Source: Anniella stebbinsi (Eukaryota > Chordata > Lepidosauria > Squamata > Anniellidae). Taken from it: a DNA stretch of 64,000 nucleotides. The notes under the pieces are model-generated. The model made no database searches. It was not told the origin of the DNA and saw only the letters and a list, made by a program, of their open reading frames with translations. How positions within the stretch are numbered: the stretch's first letter is position 1; the number at the start of each line of letters is the position of its first letter. The position numbers were made by a program, and so were the translations under genes. Positions 42,187 through 54,099 of the stretch are shown here, one piece after another. Where the stretch lies: assembly GCA_029215795.1 (NCBI GenBank), contig JARDYH010000002.1:14749001-14813000 (forward strand), given 5' to 3'.

Positions 42187-42711
42187 GGCCCTTTCTACAT
42201 GTGTTCTGGGAGGGAGGGGGAGGCTCTCTCATGTGCACATGGTGTGCAACATCCCGGAAGGATGCGCTGCCATTAAAAAAAAAAAAAAAAAAAAAGCTGG
42301 CGTAGGGAGCGCATTGCACTCAAGTGAAATATGTAAGTTTTTTAAAAAAATACACAAAAAAACACCGAAATCGGGCCCCAGACCCTCTCTATGCCATCCC
42401 AGGGGTGGCAAAACTGCTGCCACCCCCTCTCCTGATTGCCACAGAGTTGTGCTGCTTGGCTCCGTGTCCATTTCTGGTGGCCATTTACTCATGAGTAAGT
42501 GTGCACCAGGCAGGACAGGAGCCGACACCTCCTGTAGTCTCGGGACATTCATGGGACCACTAGAAGAATTGGGTTTTCCCAGGGATTTTTTTATCCCTGG
42601 GGAAACCCGTCCCCATCCCCCCCTGCCCCCTGGAGTCCCTGTGCACCATCTGGATGCACAGGGAGCACCCAGGGATGATCCCATGAGAAAAAGGCCAGTG
42701 TGGAAACAGCC
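42187..42711 (+). mobile_element. PIF/Harbinger-like MITE family B, copy 3
   Basis: Opens GGCCCTTTCTACATGTGTTC and closes CCAGTGTGGAAACAGCC. Flanks are TTA (42184-42186) and TCA (42712-42714). The inner CCCTGTGCACCATCTGGATG and CAGGGAGCACCCAGGGATGA are shared with 46156 and 59426. A 20-bp A run is at 42276-42295. Frames of about 150-165 codons are by-products of the GC-rich body. Confidence 0.78.
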
Positions 42712-43700
42712 TCAGAGTGAGCTGCAATGAGCATCCAGGACTTGGAGAAAGGATTAGGGATAGGGAAATCACTTTATTTCCAGTCTGTGTCTCTTCTCTT
42801 TCCAATGTGTTCAACTATAAATCCATTCTGTCCTTTTTTTTTTTTTTTTGCATTAATCTGTGAGTTTATAAACAATCTGCACAAACCCATTTGCATGGAA
42901 ACATGCGTTTTCAATACATTGTCTTTCAAAATATGCATTTAAAACAATTTTGAGCCCAAAAGCTGTGGCGCAAAATTCAGGAGGTGCAAAAGTTGCTGGA
43001 TAGCTACATTCTGATATGCACATTAGTCAGGGAGGTGTGTACCAGTTTAGTCCATATCAAAATTTGAAAAGACAAAATTCCTCATGCAACCCATAAATTG
43101 AAATGATACTCTGCACATGTGCAGAGGCTCATGTTAGTTTCTGAGATGTAAAACTAAGCATTACCAGCTAGACGAATTCATCTCCCCGAATAAGGTAATT
43201 ATGAGCACATACCCGAAGAAGGCCAGGACTGCTTGTATAGCCAAAGTGTGCTATGTGTGAGATGAACAAGCTTACAAAAGAAGTGACAGATTGTTTATGG
43301 CAGGATTTCAGCAATCTATATGAGGGGGAAAAAACCTTTCAGTCCTTCTCCGCCAGAATTAATATCAAATTAGGGTCAGCATTGATTTCTGGCAATAACA
43401 GGTTCTTTTCTCCTACAACAATGTATGTGTGTATTGTTGCATTTGCCTAAGTTATATCCTTTCCCCTTCTAAAATATTGAATGTTACTAAGTTAAACAGG
43501 ATGCCAGCAATGTTCAATCTATTCCATAATGAAATGAAATGCTTCCCTACGCAAGAAATAGAAAAGGTAAACTGTAGGCAGACCGTTAGCTTAGCATGCT
43601 ATAGATCAAGACTTTGAATAACTCTAACAATCATTCCTCAAAGCAGGAGATGCAGGGAGTCTTGCTTTCATTCCGTCTGCTAATATTGCTCAATCACATT
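42712..43700. other. Unassigned, partly hAT-C-like
   Basis: At 42830-43060 a T run, GTTTTCAATACATTGTC and AAATATGCATTTAAAAC resemble family C bodies. No ends found. Confidence 0.35.
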
Positions 43701-43704
43701 TCAT

Positions 43705-43736
43705 TGGCCCTGTTCAGACAACACACTAAACCATGA
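43705..43736. mobile_element. Fragment of ACT-type MITE
   Basis: GGCCCTGTTCAGACAACACA resembles the left terminus of the MITEs at 11805 and 50471; the rest is missing and a LINE end follows. Confidence 0.4.
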
Positions 43737-43880
43737 TACCTCCAGTATTGGAGTCAGTAAGTCAACATGGAAAATGGGCAGGAGAGTGCTGTTGCATTGT
43801 GTCCTGCTGGTGGCTCCCTGGTCAACAACTGGTTGTCCACTGTGTAAACTAGATGAACCCACCTGGAGGAGTCCTCCTCA
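43737..43880 (+). mobile_element. CR1/L3-like LINE 3' UTR fragment
   Basis: CCTCCAGTATTGGAGTCAGT, GTGCTGTTGCATTGTGTCC and CCACTGTGTAAACTAGATGA follow the order of the 3' UTR at 3180-3300 and 53225-53370. Confidence 0.75.
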
Positions 43881-43889
43881 GAAGAAGAT

Positions 43890-44208
43890 AGGCTGACCAG
43901 ATAAAATCCAGGTCAGGGCTCATGTAACTTTAACAGTTGTAGAGAAAAGGGAATTTCAGCCAGTGTTATTTGTATGCAATTAGTACCTGGAGAAATTCCC
44001 TCTTCATCACACCAGTTAAAGGTGCAGGCACTATACTAGAGTGACCATATACAAAAGAAGGCAGGGCCCCTGCAACTTTAACTGTTGTGATGAAGAGGGG
44101 ATTTCACCAGGAACTAATTGCATACAAATGACACTGGCTGAAATTCCCTTTTCTCTACAACTGTTAAAGTTACATGAGCCCTGACCTGGATTTTATCTGG
44201 TCGGCTTA
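43890..44208. mobile_element. Palindromic MITE family Q, copy 4
   Basis: Starts TAGGCTGACCAGATAAAATC and ends GATTTTATCTGGTCGGCTTA. Flanks GAAGAAGA (43882-43889) and GAGGAAGA (44209-44216) agree at 7 of 8 bases. An internal copy of the terminus, TAGAGTGACCATATACAAAA, lies at about 44036. The outer arms differ from copies 1-3 beyond the first 12 bp, so this is a separate subfamily. Confidence 0.85.
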
Positions 44209-45019
44209 GAGGAAGATCTAGAGGCTCCAGAAACCTGCCAACAGACCCACAGGAGCCTGAGCCTTTCAGGGAGTTGGTTGTAGGACTATCCCTGTCAGGG
44301 GAAAGAGATTCTGTCTCTGAGGCAAAGGCTGAGCAATCCACTGAACCCTGAGAGCAACCTCGCCTCAAGCTCACCTCCAGAAAAGGTATCCTAAGAGAAA
44401 GTGACTCCTCAGGAGTATGGCTCTGGAAAGGGAGGCTTGATTCTGGCAGCTGAGGGCTGGGTGGGGTCCAGCAGGCTTTGGGCTTAAAAGCCTTCACAGA
44501 TAATCCAGCCAGTGTTGGAACAACTTGGTTCATCCTGCCTGAACTGTACCTGCGATTGATGCCGTTTCCTTGCCTTTTGGACTTGCCTAACGGCTCTGCT
44601 TCTGGACTGCGTAATGTAATTGATCTTCCATATTTGACCTCTTGTTTGTTAACGTGAGCAGCACTCCTGCTGCCTGTTCCTCTTGTCTGTCTGACTGGTT
44701 GCTAATTCCACTGCCTTTAGAGCTTGCTACAACTGAAGGAGGGACAGCCTGTCTCTAAATCTAGGTTCCCTGTGGATCCAGCCCAATATCTGCCAGGTTC
44801 CAGCAGATGTAGCCATAGATCAGTGGTACGGAATATCTTTTCAGCCTAAAGGCTGAATTCCATTTTGGAGAAGTACTGGAGGGCAACAGTCCAGTGGCGG
44901 GTGGGGCCAAAGACAAAAGCGGCAGGGACAAAACTACCAGATTTTTGTGCTCAAGCTCTTGCTGTCAGTAACTAAGTGGGCACTGCAAACTTTAAGAATG
45001 GGTAGAAAAGCCAGGGAAC
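44209..45019. other. Unassigned stretch
   Basis: No recognised repeat. The minus-strand frame at 44114-44533 (139 codons) is partly inside MITE Q and has no domain. Confidence 0.35.
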
Positions 45020-45260
45020 TAGGGTTGTCGTAGAGCACCCGACTGGGCCTGGGAGGCCGGCAGGCTCCTCCCCCTTGTCTTAATGGGGCCTTTATGGCCA
45101 CCATTGACACAGCAGGGCAAAGTGTGCGATTTCTGGAGGCTCCAGAAATTGCACACTTTTCTCCACTGCATTAATGGCCGTCACAAATAATGCAGCGGAT
45201 GGAAGTGTGTGATTTTGGCAGCCAGAGTGGGCAGCTGCTGAGTGCTTGCTGGGCCAAGCC
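45020..45260. mobile_element. Family-F-like repeat, left part
   Basis: Starts TAGGGTTGTCGTAGAGC, then TTAATGGGGCCTTTATGGCC. A hairpin lies at 45125-45165 (GTGTGCGATTTCTGGAGG facing CCTCCAGAAATTGCACAC-type text). A CATCCCTA at 45910-45917 might be its distant right end, but the flanks do not match. Confidence 0.4.
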
Positions 45261-46150
45261 AAGCTGAATTCATTTTCTGGGCCTGAGGTTCTGCTTTCAA
45301 CCAAGGGGGGACTCTGTTGACAGGGAGACCCTTGATATAGGATTCCATGTATCTCACTTTTCCATTGTGCAACACCCTTCATTTCCAAGTTGCATTCACA
45401 CCCATTATGGACTATAGTTTGGGGTGTGTGACTCTTGTTCCATGGCAGGTTCACTGGCTGCTAGACTGTTTTCTAAAAAAGATGTTCGGAACCAGGAAAC
45501 CTAGAGGATTGCCTCCTCCTGTATAATAGGATCCTGCCCATCCTCTGTGGTCAATGGGAGAGGTCCTCTTTGAGGTCCTACCAATTTCAGAAGTAAAGGT
45601 GGTTGGAGTGAGGGCATGGACCTTCTTTGTTGTGGTTACAAAAGTTCATCTAATCCCCAAACTATTAGTTCTTATTTTGGAAGACCTTTAATTTGGTGTG
45701 TTTTTCTTACTCCCCATCAGCACTTGAGTATTAGTTTTGGTTGGCTTCTCCCCCCCCCCCCCGCCCCATGAGTTTTTAGTTGTTTGTTTCAGTTTATGAT
45801 GTCTGCTGCAATTTACTATGATAGATAGATATGACTCCAACAACGAAAGATGGAACAAAAGATGCTTGACTACCTGTGAAATACCAGAATAGACTAAACC
45901 AAACTTGTGCATCCCTAGTCTGAACCAGGCCTAACTATATTATGATACATGTAGGCTAGCTGCTGGGGGATTACAACCCCTTTATGGTATTAGTTGAGAT
46001 GTCTGAATATAAGAATACTCCACACAAGAAAGATTCCAGTGCAGGAAGATAAGATGATGGGGCTTGAGTAGCAGAGGGGTTACATTAGGAAGGCCTTTTG
46101 GTCACACCTTATGTCATGAACGCTCAGTGGCCTTAGGGAAGCTACTATTC
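45261..46150. other. Unassigned; C run at 45751-45765
   Basis: No recognised element. Confidence 0.35.
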
Positions 46151-46155
46151 TCTTA

Positions 46156-46715
46156 GGCCCTTTTTACACCAGAGGGGTGTAGAGGGCCAGAGGGTTGGCG
46201 AACCCGGAAGTGCCTACTTCCGGGTTCATCGCCCTAATACACACATCATTGTTCGACGGCCCGGGTTCCTCCCTGGCCGTCGCACGCCACAGCCACTTTT
46301 TTGTTTTTACACGGAAAGAGCGCAGGAGCACTCCTCTGCAAAACGTAAGACTTAAAAAAAAAAAAAAAAAAAAGTGCACGCGTGGGCCCCCAAACCCCCT
46401 CCCTGCCCTTTCGGAAGTGGCGAAACTGGTGCCACCCCATCCCCTACTGGGCACGGAGCAGTGCAGCTCCGTGCACAGATTGCTGCCACGATTACTCGCA
46501 CGTAAGCGCGGCAGCACCCAGGGAGGGTGGCCACATCTTCCGCAGTCCCGGGAACTTCCCGGGATCGTGGAAAAATTCAGGATTTTTCAGGGTTGCCTTA
46601 TCCCTGGAAAAAACCCTGGCCAACCCCGCTCCCCCGGGACTCCCTGTGTATCATTTGGACTCACAGGGAGCACCCATGGGCTATCCCAGGCAAAATGCCT
46701 GGTATGGAAAGGGCC
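46156..46715 (+). mobile_element. PIF/Harbinger-like MITE family B, copy 4 (reference copy)
   Basis: Opens GGCCCTTTTTACACCAGAGG and closes GGTATGGAAAGGGCC, flanked by exact TTA on both sides (46153-46155, 46716-46718). Subterminal GAACCCGGAAGTGCC faces GGAAGTTCCCGG-type text. The right half carries CCCTGTGTATCATTTGGACT and CAGGGAGCACCCATGGGCTA. A 21-bp A run is at 46352-46372. Frames up to 174 codons in the GC-rich body have no domain. Confidence 0.85.
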
Positions 46716-46718
46716 TTA

Positions 46719-48200
46719 GCCTCCTGTATGCAACATTGAGATGGTAATAAGGATCTACCTTCCAGGTAGTTGTAACTATTAGTGAGATAATCTAGAGGTG
46801 TGACACTTTTTATGGTTCCAAGGCAAATTCCTGACAAGAAATGCACAGAGGAACAGCTGTAGTGTGTTGTGAATCACCTAGTTTAGTGGGGAGTTTTTTA
46901 GAGGCCTTCCTATTGAGTGCAACATGTGCAAATGGCCTATTGCCTTGCCTCTAAAGCAGGCCCACCAGCTGGAAAAGACAGAACTCTGGAGCCGCACTTT
47001 AGGGAACATATTTTCTGAGCCGCTTGCAGATTTCACTGTCATCCCAGCTGTTTCTTCCAGGTTTCATGTTTCATGCATTACAAGCCATGGAGGAAGTCAC
47101 TTCAGAGCTGGCCTATTCATTAAGAGATCTCACATCCTTCTCTCTGCACCTTGAATTTGGATGGCTCTTTTTGACAGTGTTTATTTTGAAGTTAGTTGGT
47201 CAAATTCATCCCCTGCAGTCAAATGAAATGGCAGTAAAAGACAAGGTGACTTTACATTAACAGTGGTCAACAGAGGGTAATTGAAACGAATAACTAGTTT
47301 CTAAAAAGAATAGAAAATATCAGTTCTGCATGTCACTTATTTGCCTGCTTGCTCCAAACATGGATAGCACATCTAAGCTAGAGCTGAGTGATTCATTCAT
47401 TTTCTCTGTCTTTATTTTTGCCACTTACCCAGACCTCATCTTTCATTGGAACTCTTTTTGAAAAGGATTGTTCTTTCCACCTGTTCCTATTTGATTTACC
47501 TGCCAGTTCACATGTGCCAATTTCAAACAAAAGTAGGCCACCTATCTTCATTTGAAATTGACGCATGCAGCCTGAGTGAATGAGTGAAGAGACAAGTGAA
47601 AATTTCATTCATTTTTTGTTAAGAACTTGCTCAAATTTGCAAATCTTATATAAGCATATGGCAGTATAAGGCTTATTACTGTGCTCCACCAGACAGATTT
47701 TGCTCATTTTTTTTTGTTTTCAACTGAAACTTGGGTAGTATAGATGTGCAGACAATTTTGAAACTTCCAAAAAGTTCAAAGCTCGAGCTTTAATAGCAAT
47801 TAATTCCCTCCACTTCCAGAATCAAATCTTTGGCATCCACCAGGACTTAGACTCCAGTGTTACAGCGGATGAATCTAGCAAGGTGTCCGGAGCACAGCCT
47901 TGTCCTGTTTTCTGGTATGAGTTTCAATTGGTACAGCTCGAGGAAGACCGTAGAGCAATAGAGAGATGTGCAACAGAAAGAAAAATACAGGCAGTACCCT
48001 CAGTCACCACCTCACAGTGATTAGTTAAGGTCAAAAACACCACCAACACACATCCCCCACCCCAAAAAAGTATGAAATACCCTGAGAATAAGGGAGAAAA
48101 ATGGAGGCCACTTTAATGCAGGACAAAAACTTTCAGTCAATTGGAGGACAAAGTTTGGTGCAGAGTTAGCTCCATTCTTTCCCTGGAGCTGGATGCAACA
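46719..48200. other. Unassigned stretch
   Basis: No exon or repeat with defensible ends. 47600-47770 carries family-C-like words (AATTTGCAAATC). Confidence 0.35.
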
Positions 48201-48205
48201 CTGAC

Positions 48206-48237
48206 CCCCCCCCCCCCCCCACACACACACACACCTC
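48206..48237. repeat. C run followed by (CA)n
   Basis: About 17 C followed by seven CA units. Confidence 0.9.
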
Positions 48238-50150
48238 AAACTTGCTACAAAGCTTGCAGGGATGGAGTGGTGCTAGTAAGACCTGCATTAGAGACAAGGT
48301 GTATCCACAATCCCCGCTCAGAAATGTAAAATTTGGAAGACTCTAGGCAACCTGCTGAACCCTGGAGAATGGCAACTAGGTCTGAGTCAAAATTCCTCAG
48401 AATGCATGTTTCTCAGGAAAGTCTTATGTGTTTTTTTCTTTTCTTACGCCCTAGAAATCAAAGGACACTTTGCAGATTTTCCTCCAAATTTTCTTCACCT
48501 TTATTGTGGTGGCTGCATTCCCTGCCCCACCCTCTGCCATGTGCCCCGGAATGATGCTAGGTAGATGGGGTGTTCTGGAAGGGTGCAAAATGGGGGGGGG
48601 GCAGGCTGTCAACGTGGTTAATAGTAATAATAATAATAATAATTTATTTCTTACCCGCAGTGGCAGTGCAGAAAAAAAAAACCCACAAAAGCCCCTAGGA
48701 AAAAGAAAGATGCTATTCTGCAACCCATGTGAATGATGATGCCTCCCTGTGAGAAACTGATGGAGAATTTCTCCTCCCCCCCTTGAGAAATTCAGTGAAA
48801 TTATCCCCCCACCAATTTCTTTGCCCACACATAGGGTAGAGAATTTCAAGAGGCCACCTGTGCACAGCTGTATTTTTAATAAAGCATCTTATTATGGTGT
48901 CTCTTTCTCCTTTTCTTTCCTTCCCATGAATCAACTTGATTGTCTCCCTCAAACAGCTGATCCCACCGCAGACACAAGGGGGGAAAGGAAATCTATCCAC
49001 TCAGCATCCGACTAGTACATTTAGTTATGATTCTTGGCATCTGCCTACTCTTTTGTAGTTCCTCCATGGTCAGGGCTCAGGTGACATTCCATAAAAGCTG
49101 GTGAGAAGTTTTGTTCCTGACCCAAAGTTTGAGCAGGGCACCACGCGGCATAAATACTCTGTACTACAATGAGTGATGGAGGTACAAACAGTCCTCTGCG
49201 GCACAGCAGAGAATGTTTGGAAGCCAAAAAATGTCCTTTAAAAAAAAGGGGAAAAAAGAACAGTATTGTGAGTGAAGGATTTGATTCATTTTGTTTATTG
49301 GGTTGCTGTTTCCAGTTTATAACCACAGCAGGCAAGGCTGAAAACTTTCCTGAAATATATAGTATGGTTGAAGGGACTGGATCTGTATGAACCCTTCTTA
49401 ATAAATCTTCAGGGTTGCTCTATATATAAACAGATATTGCCTACGAGCATGAGGGATATAAAGAAGTGTTTTCTTGACAAATTCTCTGACATGTTTCCTG
49501 CTCAACAGTCCAGGGAAACAGTGTGTCCTCTTGGGTAATGTTCCCCTCTCTGGAATTGAATTGATTATAGAATTGAGAACAGGGGAGCTAAAGTCAACCT
49601 GAAGGTCATTCGAAACTATCAAGTTTGCTTCTGCTCGGTTTCTTATTTTCCCAACATTAACTTTGTTCTGTCCCATTCGCACATCACTTTGTGATTTTCT
49701 AAACTTTGAATGGAAGTTTATACATGTTTTCCATGCTCATTTCTCCTAAAAATATGCATTTGTGTGCACACTTTTTTTCTAATATACAGTTTTGCAAGCG
49801 ATTTCCCCTAATATAATGCAGGTTTCCTCTAATATACACTTCTTGGTTTTTTTGTGGGGGGGGGGAGGTGCACGTTATCCTGTTACAACCATTTTTGTGA
49901 GCATTTGCAAACTGCATAACAAAATTGGGGGGGGGGGTGAATATGTTCATATAACTGTGTTCTGGTTTGTATGTAGGTTTGCAAAAGATGAATGTAGTAA
50001 GTTTGTGAACCAAATGGATTTCTCACCCATGCCTCTCATTTCGTCTGGTTGTGTTGAGGCAGAATCAGCTAATAGCTAATAGATTAATGTATTACAGAAG
50101 TGGAAAGGCTGAGATACCTGGGTTTATATACTTGTTGAACAAGCAGAACA
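48238..50150. other. Unassigned; (AAT)n at 48622-48645; hAT-C-like tail
   Basis: 49690-50032 carries ATATGCATTTGTGTGCACAC and ends GGATTTCTCACCCATGCCTC, resembling family C. G runs occur at 49855-49867 and 49926-49937. No gene seen. Confidence 0.35.
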
Positions 50151-50151
50151 T

Positions 50152-50306
50152 CTTGGGGCTCTCCCACACTAGAGGCATTCAAGAGGCAGCTGGACAGCCA
50201 TGGAGGCTTTAAGGTGGATTCCTGCATTGAGCAATGGGTTGGACTCGATGGCCTTATAGGCCCCTTCCAACTTGACTATTCTATAATTCTATGAGTCTAT
50301 GATTCT
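50152..50306 (+). mobile_element. CR1 LINE 3' end
   Basis: CATTCAAGAGGCAGCTGGAC, GGTTGGACTCGATGGCCTTA and the terminal ATTCTATAATTCTATGAG mark the CR1 3' end. About 155 bp, the shortest CR1 here. Confidence 0.9.
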
Positions 50307-50470
50307 TCTGGCACTAGCTTACTTAGGGCTCAGGCCAGTAATATGTGGTCACATGGGACATCCATGTTAAAATCTCTTACCACCTACCCTTAAAATCAGC
50401 CATGAAGGGCTTTGATTTTGACTGGAGAAACGGCATTGGGGGAGAATTTTTAACACTTCTCCGTACACTT

Positions 50471-50696
50471 TGCTGAATTCGGACAACACATTAGTCAATG
50501 GTGGGGTAATAAACAACTTTACAGTTGTTCATCTAGGGGGTACTCCCCACAAAACATGGTAATAAATAATCAACTGTGGTGTGGATTAGGATCAGCGCTG
50601 AGTTGACTATGGCAGCATTCGGACGACATGATAGTCAATACAACTGACGATTGTTTCCCCCACCCCAGTTGCTTAATGTGTCATCCGAATTCAGCC
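50471..50696. mobile_element. PIF/Harbinger-like MITE, ACT type, copy 2
   Basis: TGCTGAATTCGGACAACACA at the left faces GTGTCATCCGAATTCAGCC at the right. ACT follows at 50697-50699 and occurs one base off at 50467-50469. The inside (AACATGGTAATAAATAATC) is the reverse of the copy at 11805-12025 and lacks its TTAGGG triplet. Confidence 0.75.
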
Positions 50697-50699
50697 ACT

Positions 50700-51324
50700 G
50701 TTTCTAAAATCTTAATCACACACAGCTAATCTGCTTCCCTCCCAGGAATGAAAATATAGGCGCAAGAGTAAAGATGCTTGTCTTATTCCTACTGGAGAGA
50801 TTAGCAGGTTTAACAGTGGAGTGTGGGCAGACATTCTCCCATCTCTGCTTTTTAAAAATCCTTTCTTTGATTTATTTGTTTTAGAATCTCTGTTCCCTCG
50901 CCCTTTGTTGGAGTTAATTATTAACGTGTCAATTATGTATAATCCCTCATAGGCTCTTATTTGGATTCACTGGGAATGGGTTATATTCAATAAAATGGCA
51001 TGGCTACTTCTAGAGATGCCATCAGTTTTGCAAGCAGTTGCTTGAGCATATAAAGCCTGCATCCCTCTAGACAGAAAGCCTTGATTTTTACTGTACAAGG
51101 CAGCCTACCCACCCCAAACAAGCACAAGCAGTGGCTCAGGATGGCGTGAACAAACTCCCATTGACTCCAATCAAGCCTGTTTTTTTTCCCCCACGAGACC
51201 AGCCAAGATGATTCCTTTTCTTAAAACATTGAAGTCCCAACCGGGTGTATTTTTGACCGCTTAGGGCAGCCTGCCATTAATTAATGGAACTCACTACTTT
51301 GAAACTAGCCTCCTCCCATATGTG
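50700..51324. other. Unassigned stretch
   Basis: No recognised element. Confidence 0.35.
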
Positions 51325-51780
51325 ATAGCCTGGACCCTAAGATCATCCTCGGGAGTCCTTCTCCGTGAGCCCCTGCCAAACGAAGTGAGGCAGGTGGCTA
51401 CCAGGAGGAGGGCCTTTTCTGCTGTGGCACCCCAGCTGTGGAATGAGCTCCCTAGAGAGGTTCGCCTGGCACCTACATTATACTCTTTTAGACGCCAGGT
51501 GAATACCTTTTTTATTTTCTCAGTATTTTAAGAGCTTATCAGCTTAATTTTTTTTTAACTTTGCTGTTTTAAATCTGTATTTTACAGCTGTATAGATCTC
51601 TGCATTGCTGCTCGGTTTTACCCTGGTTATGCTTTTATATTGTACAGTTCTACTGTGTTTTTATACTATTGTTTGTTTTATATTTTAAATGGTTTTGCAT
51701 GGTTTTAATTTTTGTAAACTTCCCAGAGAGCTTCGGCTATTGGGATGTATAGAAATGCAATAAATAAATAAAATAAATAG
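51325..51780 (+). mobile_element. L2 LINE 3' end
   Basis: The 69-codon frame encodes LREPLPNEVRQVATRRRAFS, AVAPQLWNELPREVRLAP and SFRRQVNTFFIF. The 3' UTR finishes AGAGAGCTTCGGCTATTGGG with (AATA)n. It is the same subfamily as 6548-6955. Confidence 0.92.
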
Positions 51781-52274
51781 GATAAAAATATAGATAATAG
51801 TTCTTGAACTTTAGAGCTGCTGGCCTAATCCAGACCTCCTGCAGTCCCAGTTTTGATCCTTTGGGGTTCTCCAGATAGCCACACCCATTCCCCTGGCTTT
51901 AACAACTTTCCCCACTCATGAATCATGTGGTGATTTCCTGGCTTTTGCATGCTTTTCCCATTTCTAAATGGTATAAATCCCTGTCATAGAGCTTAGTTAC
52001 TGGCATTAAGACCTTTATGCTTAAATATGCTGGCATTTTGCCCTTCCTCCCTTTTGCCTTTGGGCCCTTCCACTATGAGAATGTGCCCCTGAGAGCTTGG
52101 CTGAAAGAGGTTCAACATCACTGCTTGAGTGGTTAGAGAAATTCACAACGTAGAACCTCTTGTTGCCAACATTTGGTCCACTGTATTCATCCTTCCAAGA
52201 GGCCTGAGAGATAGGTTGGCTTGAACGATGGCGACCGCAGCTCCAGAAGGATCTCATGTAACTGGAACGTGGCA
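51781..52274. other. Unassigned stretch
   Basis: No recognised element. Confidence 0.35.
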
Positions 52275-52400
52275 AGAGTAGGATGGCAAAGGTGATGAGG
52301 TGCCTAGAGATAAAACGCTATGAGGAAACACTGAGGGAGCTGGATATGTTTAGCCTGGAAAAGAGTGGATTCAGGGGTGACCTAACAGTCATCTTCAGTT
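52275..52400 (+). mobile_element. CR1-group LINE coding fragment
   Basis: The frame reads MAKVMRCLEIKRYEETLREL and DMFSLEKSGFRGDLTVIF, the block after LERVQRRA in CR1. Both sides are lost. Unlike other CR1 copies, it is not followed by a 3' UTR, so it is an internal remnant. Confidence 0.8.
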
Positions 52401-53220
52401 TTCGCAGGGCTGGGGAATGCTTATTTCCAGAATGGGGCAGGTCAGCGGATCTCCCATCTGATCCAGAAATGAGCATTTTCGCTCCTTTCTGGGCTTGCTT
52501 TACCTGTTGTGCTAGCAGTGAGTTCTTTTTGGCACAGCGTGATGAGCAGAACCCCATTCGTGTATTACTATAGTTAAAAATAAATAAACGCAAGCAGTTA
52601 GCCTTTGGTGAATCCGAGAAGCCTGACTAGATGAACTGACCTATCCTTCCTAAGGGAAGCATTTGTGGGTGATTGGATTTCTTTGAAATCTCCAAGCTAT
52701 CATAACTCCTTCTTCTCACATTACCCCATCTCTCTTGTTAGCTAATTGATTATGACAGATGTCACCTAAACTATGAAGCCCTTGATTGAGGACCGAGCGT
52801 GGCAATAAGACTGTAGGCCTGATGGCTGTTAATTTTGCCAATTGATTTCCTAGTGAATGGTGTCAGTTAATTACTCAGACCTGTTCAATGCACAAATGAA
52901 AGCAGCCATTACGGCTGTATTTCCAATTGATTTTTCTCACAAACATTGACAGCAGTTTGCCCATGCAATGAAAGCGAGGCGTGAAATAATACATATTTTT
53001 CAAACAATACTTGATGGAATTTCCCCATGAAAGAGCCTGAGCTATGGACCTCTTCTTGCACTCAGAATCTTGCACAACATACCTTCACCATGGAATTTTG
53101 CCCAAAGTGAAACATTAACCAGTATCGGCAGGTTCCTCCTATCAGTGTAAAAACATCCAAGGGATTTCAAGGAAGGAAGGGTTCACTTTGAAAGCCTTAA
53201 TTCTTCTGGAGTGTCTGCAG
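52401..53220. other. Unassigned stretch
   Basis: No recognised element. Confidence 0.35.
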
Positions 53221-53224
53221 ACTA

Positions 53225-53378
53225 TTAAGTTTTCCAGTATCAGAGGCAGCATGGCTATTAAGTTTTCCAGTATCATTGGTGCTGTTGTGGGTCCCTGGTT
53301 AGCCACTGTGTGAACAGAGTGCTGGACTAGATTGTCCCTTGGTCTGATCCAGCATGGCTCTTCTTATGTTCTTAAGTT
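53225..53378 (+). mobile_element. CR1/L3-like LINE 3' end
   Basis: CCAGTATCAGAGGCAGCATG, GCCACTGTGTGAACAGAGTG, GGTCTGATCCAGCATGGCTC and the terminal TTCTTATGTTCTTA give the complete 3' end of the family. ATTAAGTTTTCCAGTATCA is duplicated at about 53223 and 53257. Confidence 0.88.
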
Positions 53379-53684
53379 GTCACCTGGACTTGTATGAACT
53401 GAAGTTTCAAAAAGAATCATTTGGAAATTTCTGCTGAGGGAGGTTCCACGTTCAAAGGAGTTTGGATATGTCTGGCGAAATTTCTCCGAGCAGTTCTGCA
53501 GAGCTTTTTCAATCATGGCAATGCACCATGCCTTGGATTGTGCTCCACAAATGCTGCCATTTTGTGAAGATATGGCCATTTTGTGAGTTTTTTGTTTATA
53601 TCTGACTCCAGATCTCTTCATGTTGCTGATGATACTATGGGGCTTTTGTTTGTTTCTAATTTGGTTTTTTTGTTATGTTACAGG

Positions 53685-53688
<4 letters not shown>
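53379..53688. other. Unassigned stretch
   Basis: No recognised element. Confidence 0.35.
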
Positions 53689-53715
<27 letters not shown>

Positions 53716-53735
53716 ACATGTGCATGTGTACATGT

Positions 53736-53784
<49 letters not shown>
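53689..53784. repeat. Compound (TG)n-(CA)n-(GA)n microsatellite
   Basis: (TG)n at 53689-53715, then TACATGTGCATGTGTACATG, then (CA)n and (GA)n. The TG and CA arms are complementary and close on TGTACATGTACA, so the block is a quasi-palindrome. Confidence 0.95.
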
Positions 53785-53789
<5 letters not shown>

Positions 53790-53847
53790 TATATGCCCTG
53801 AGCTGCTTGTAAAATAAATAAAGCCTTACTTTAAATGTGAACATTCA

Positions 53848-53925
53848 TGATTTTATTTTATTTATTTATTCATTACATTTCTATTGTATACCACCCAACA
53901 GCCAAAGCTCTCTGGGTGGCTGAGG
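53848..53925 (-). mobile_element. L2 LINE 3' UTR end, antisense
   Basis: TATTTATTTATTCATTACAT followed by CCACCCAACAGCCAAAGCTC and TCTCTGGGTGG is the complement of the L2 terminal motif. Confidence 0.8.
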
Positions 53926-53964
53926 AAATGTTAAATGTTGCCAGCAGAGCCCATATGTGCTTCC

Positions 53965-54012
53965 ATAATGCCATGTACTAAGAACATAGGAAGGGCTGTA
54001 CTGGATCAAATG
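53965..54012 (-). mobile_element. CR1/L3-like LINE end, antisense, fragment
   Basis: CATGTACTAAGAACATAGGA and GGGCTGTACTGGATCAAAT are the complement of the terminal 45 bp seen at 53330-53378. Confidence 0.65.
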
Positions 54013-54099
54013 AACATTTGATCCTTATAGCAAATATGGATACTGGCATTTAGGATCAGGGCAGTGCACAGGATTGTCCCCTTAGTTTGTTGGCTCAGC

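Noticed and set aside
42233..42730. Overlapping frames of about 150-165 codons on both strands
   Set aside because: Inside MITE family B copy 3; same explanation.
45020..45917. A 900-bp hAT-like element from TAGGGTTG to CATCCCTA
   Set aside because: The 8-bp flanks CAGGGAAC and GTCTGAAC agree at only 4 positions and the inner ends do not pair.
46195..46719. A 174-codon frame with a poly-lysine run
   Set aside because: Entirely inside MITE family B; the lysines are the A run. No transposase motif.
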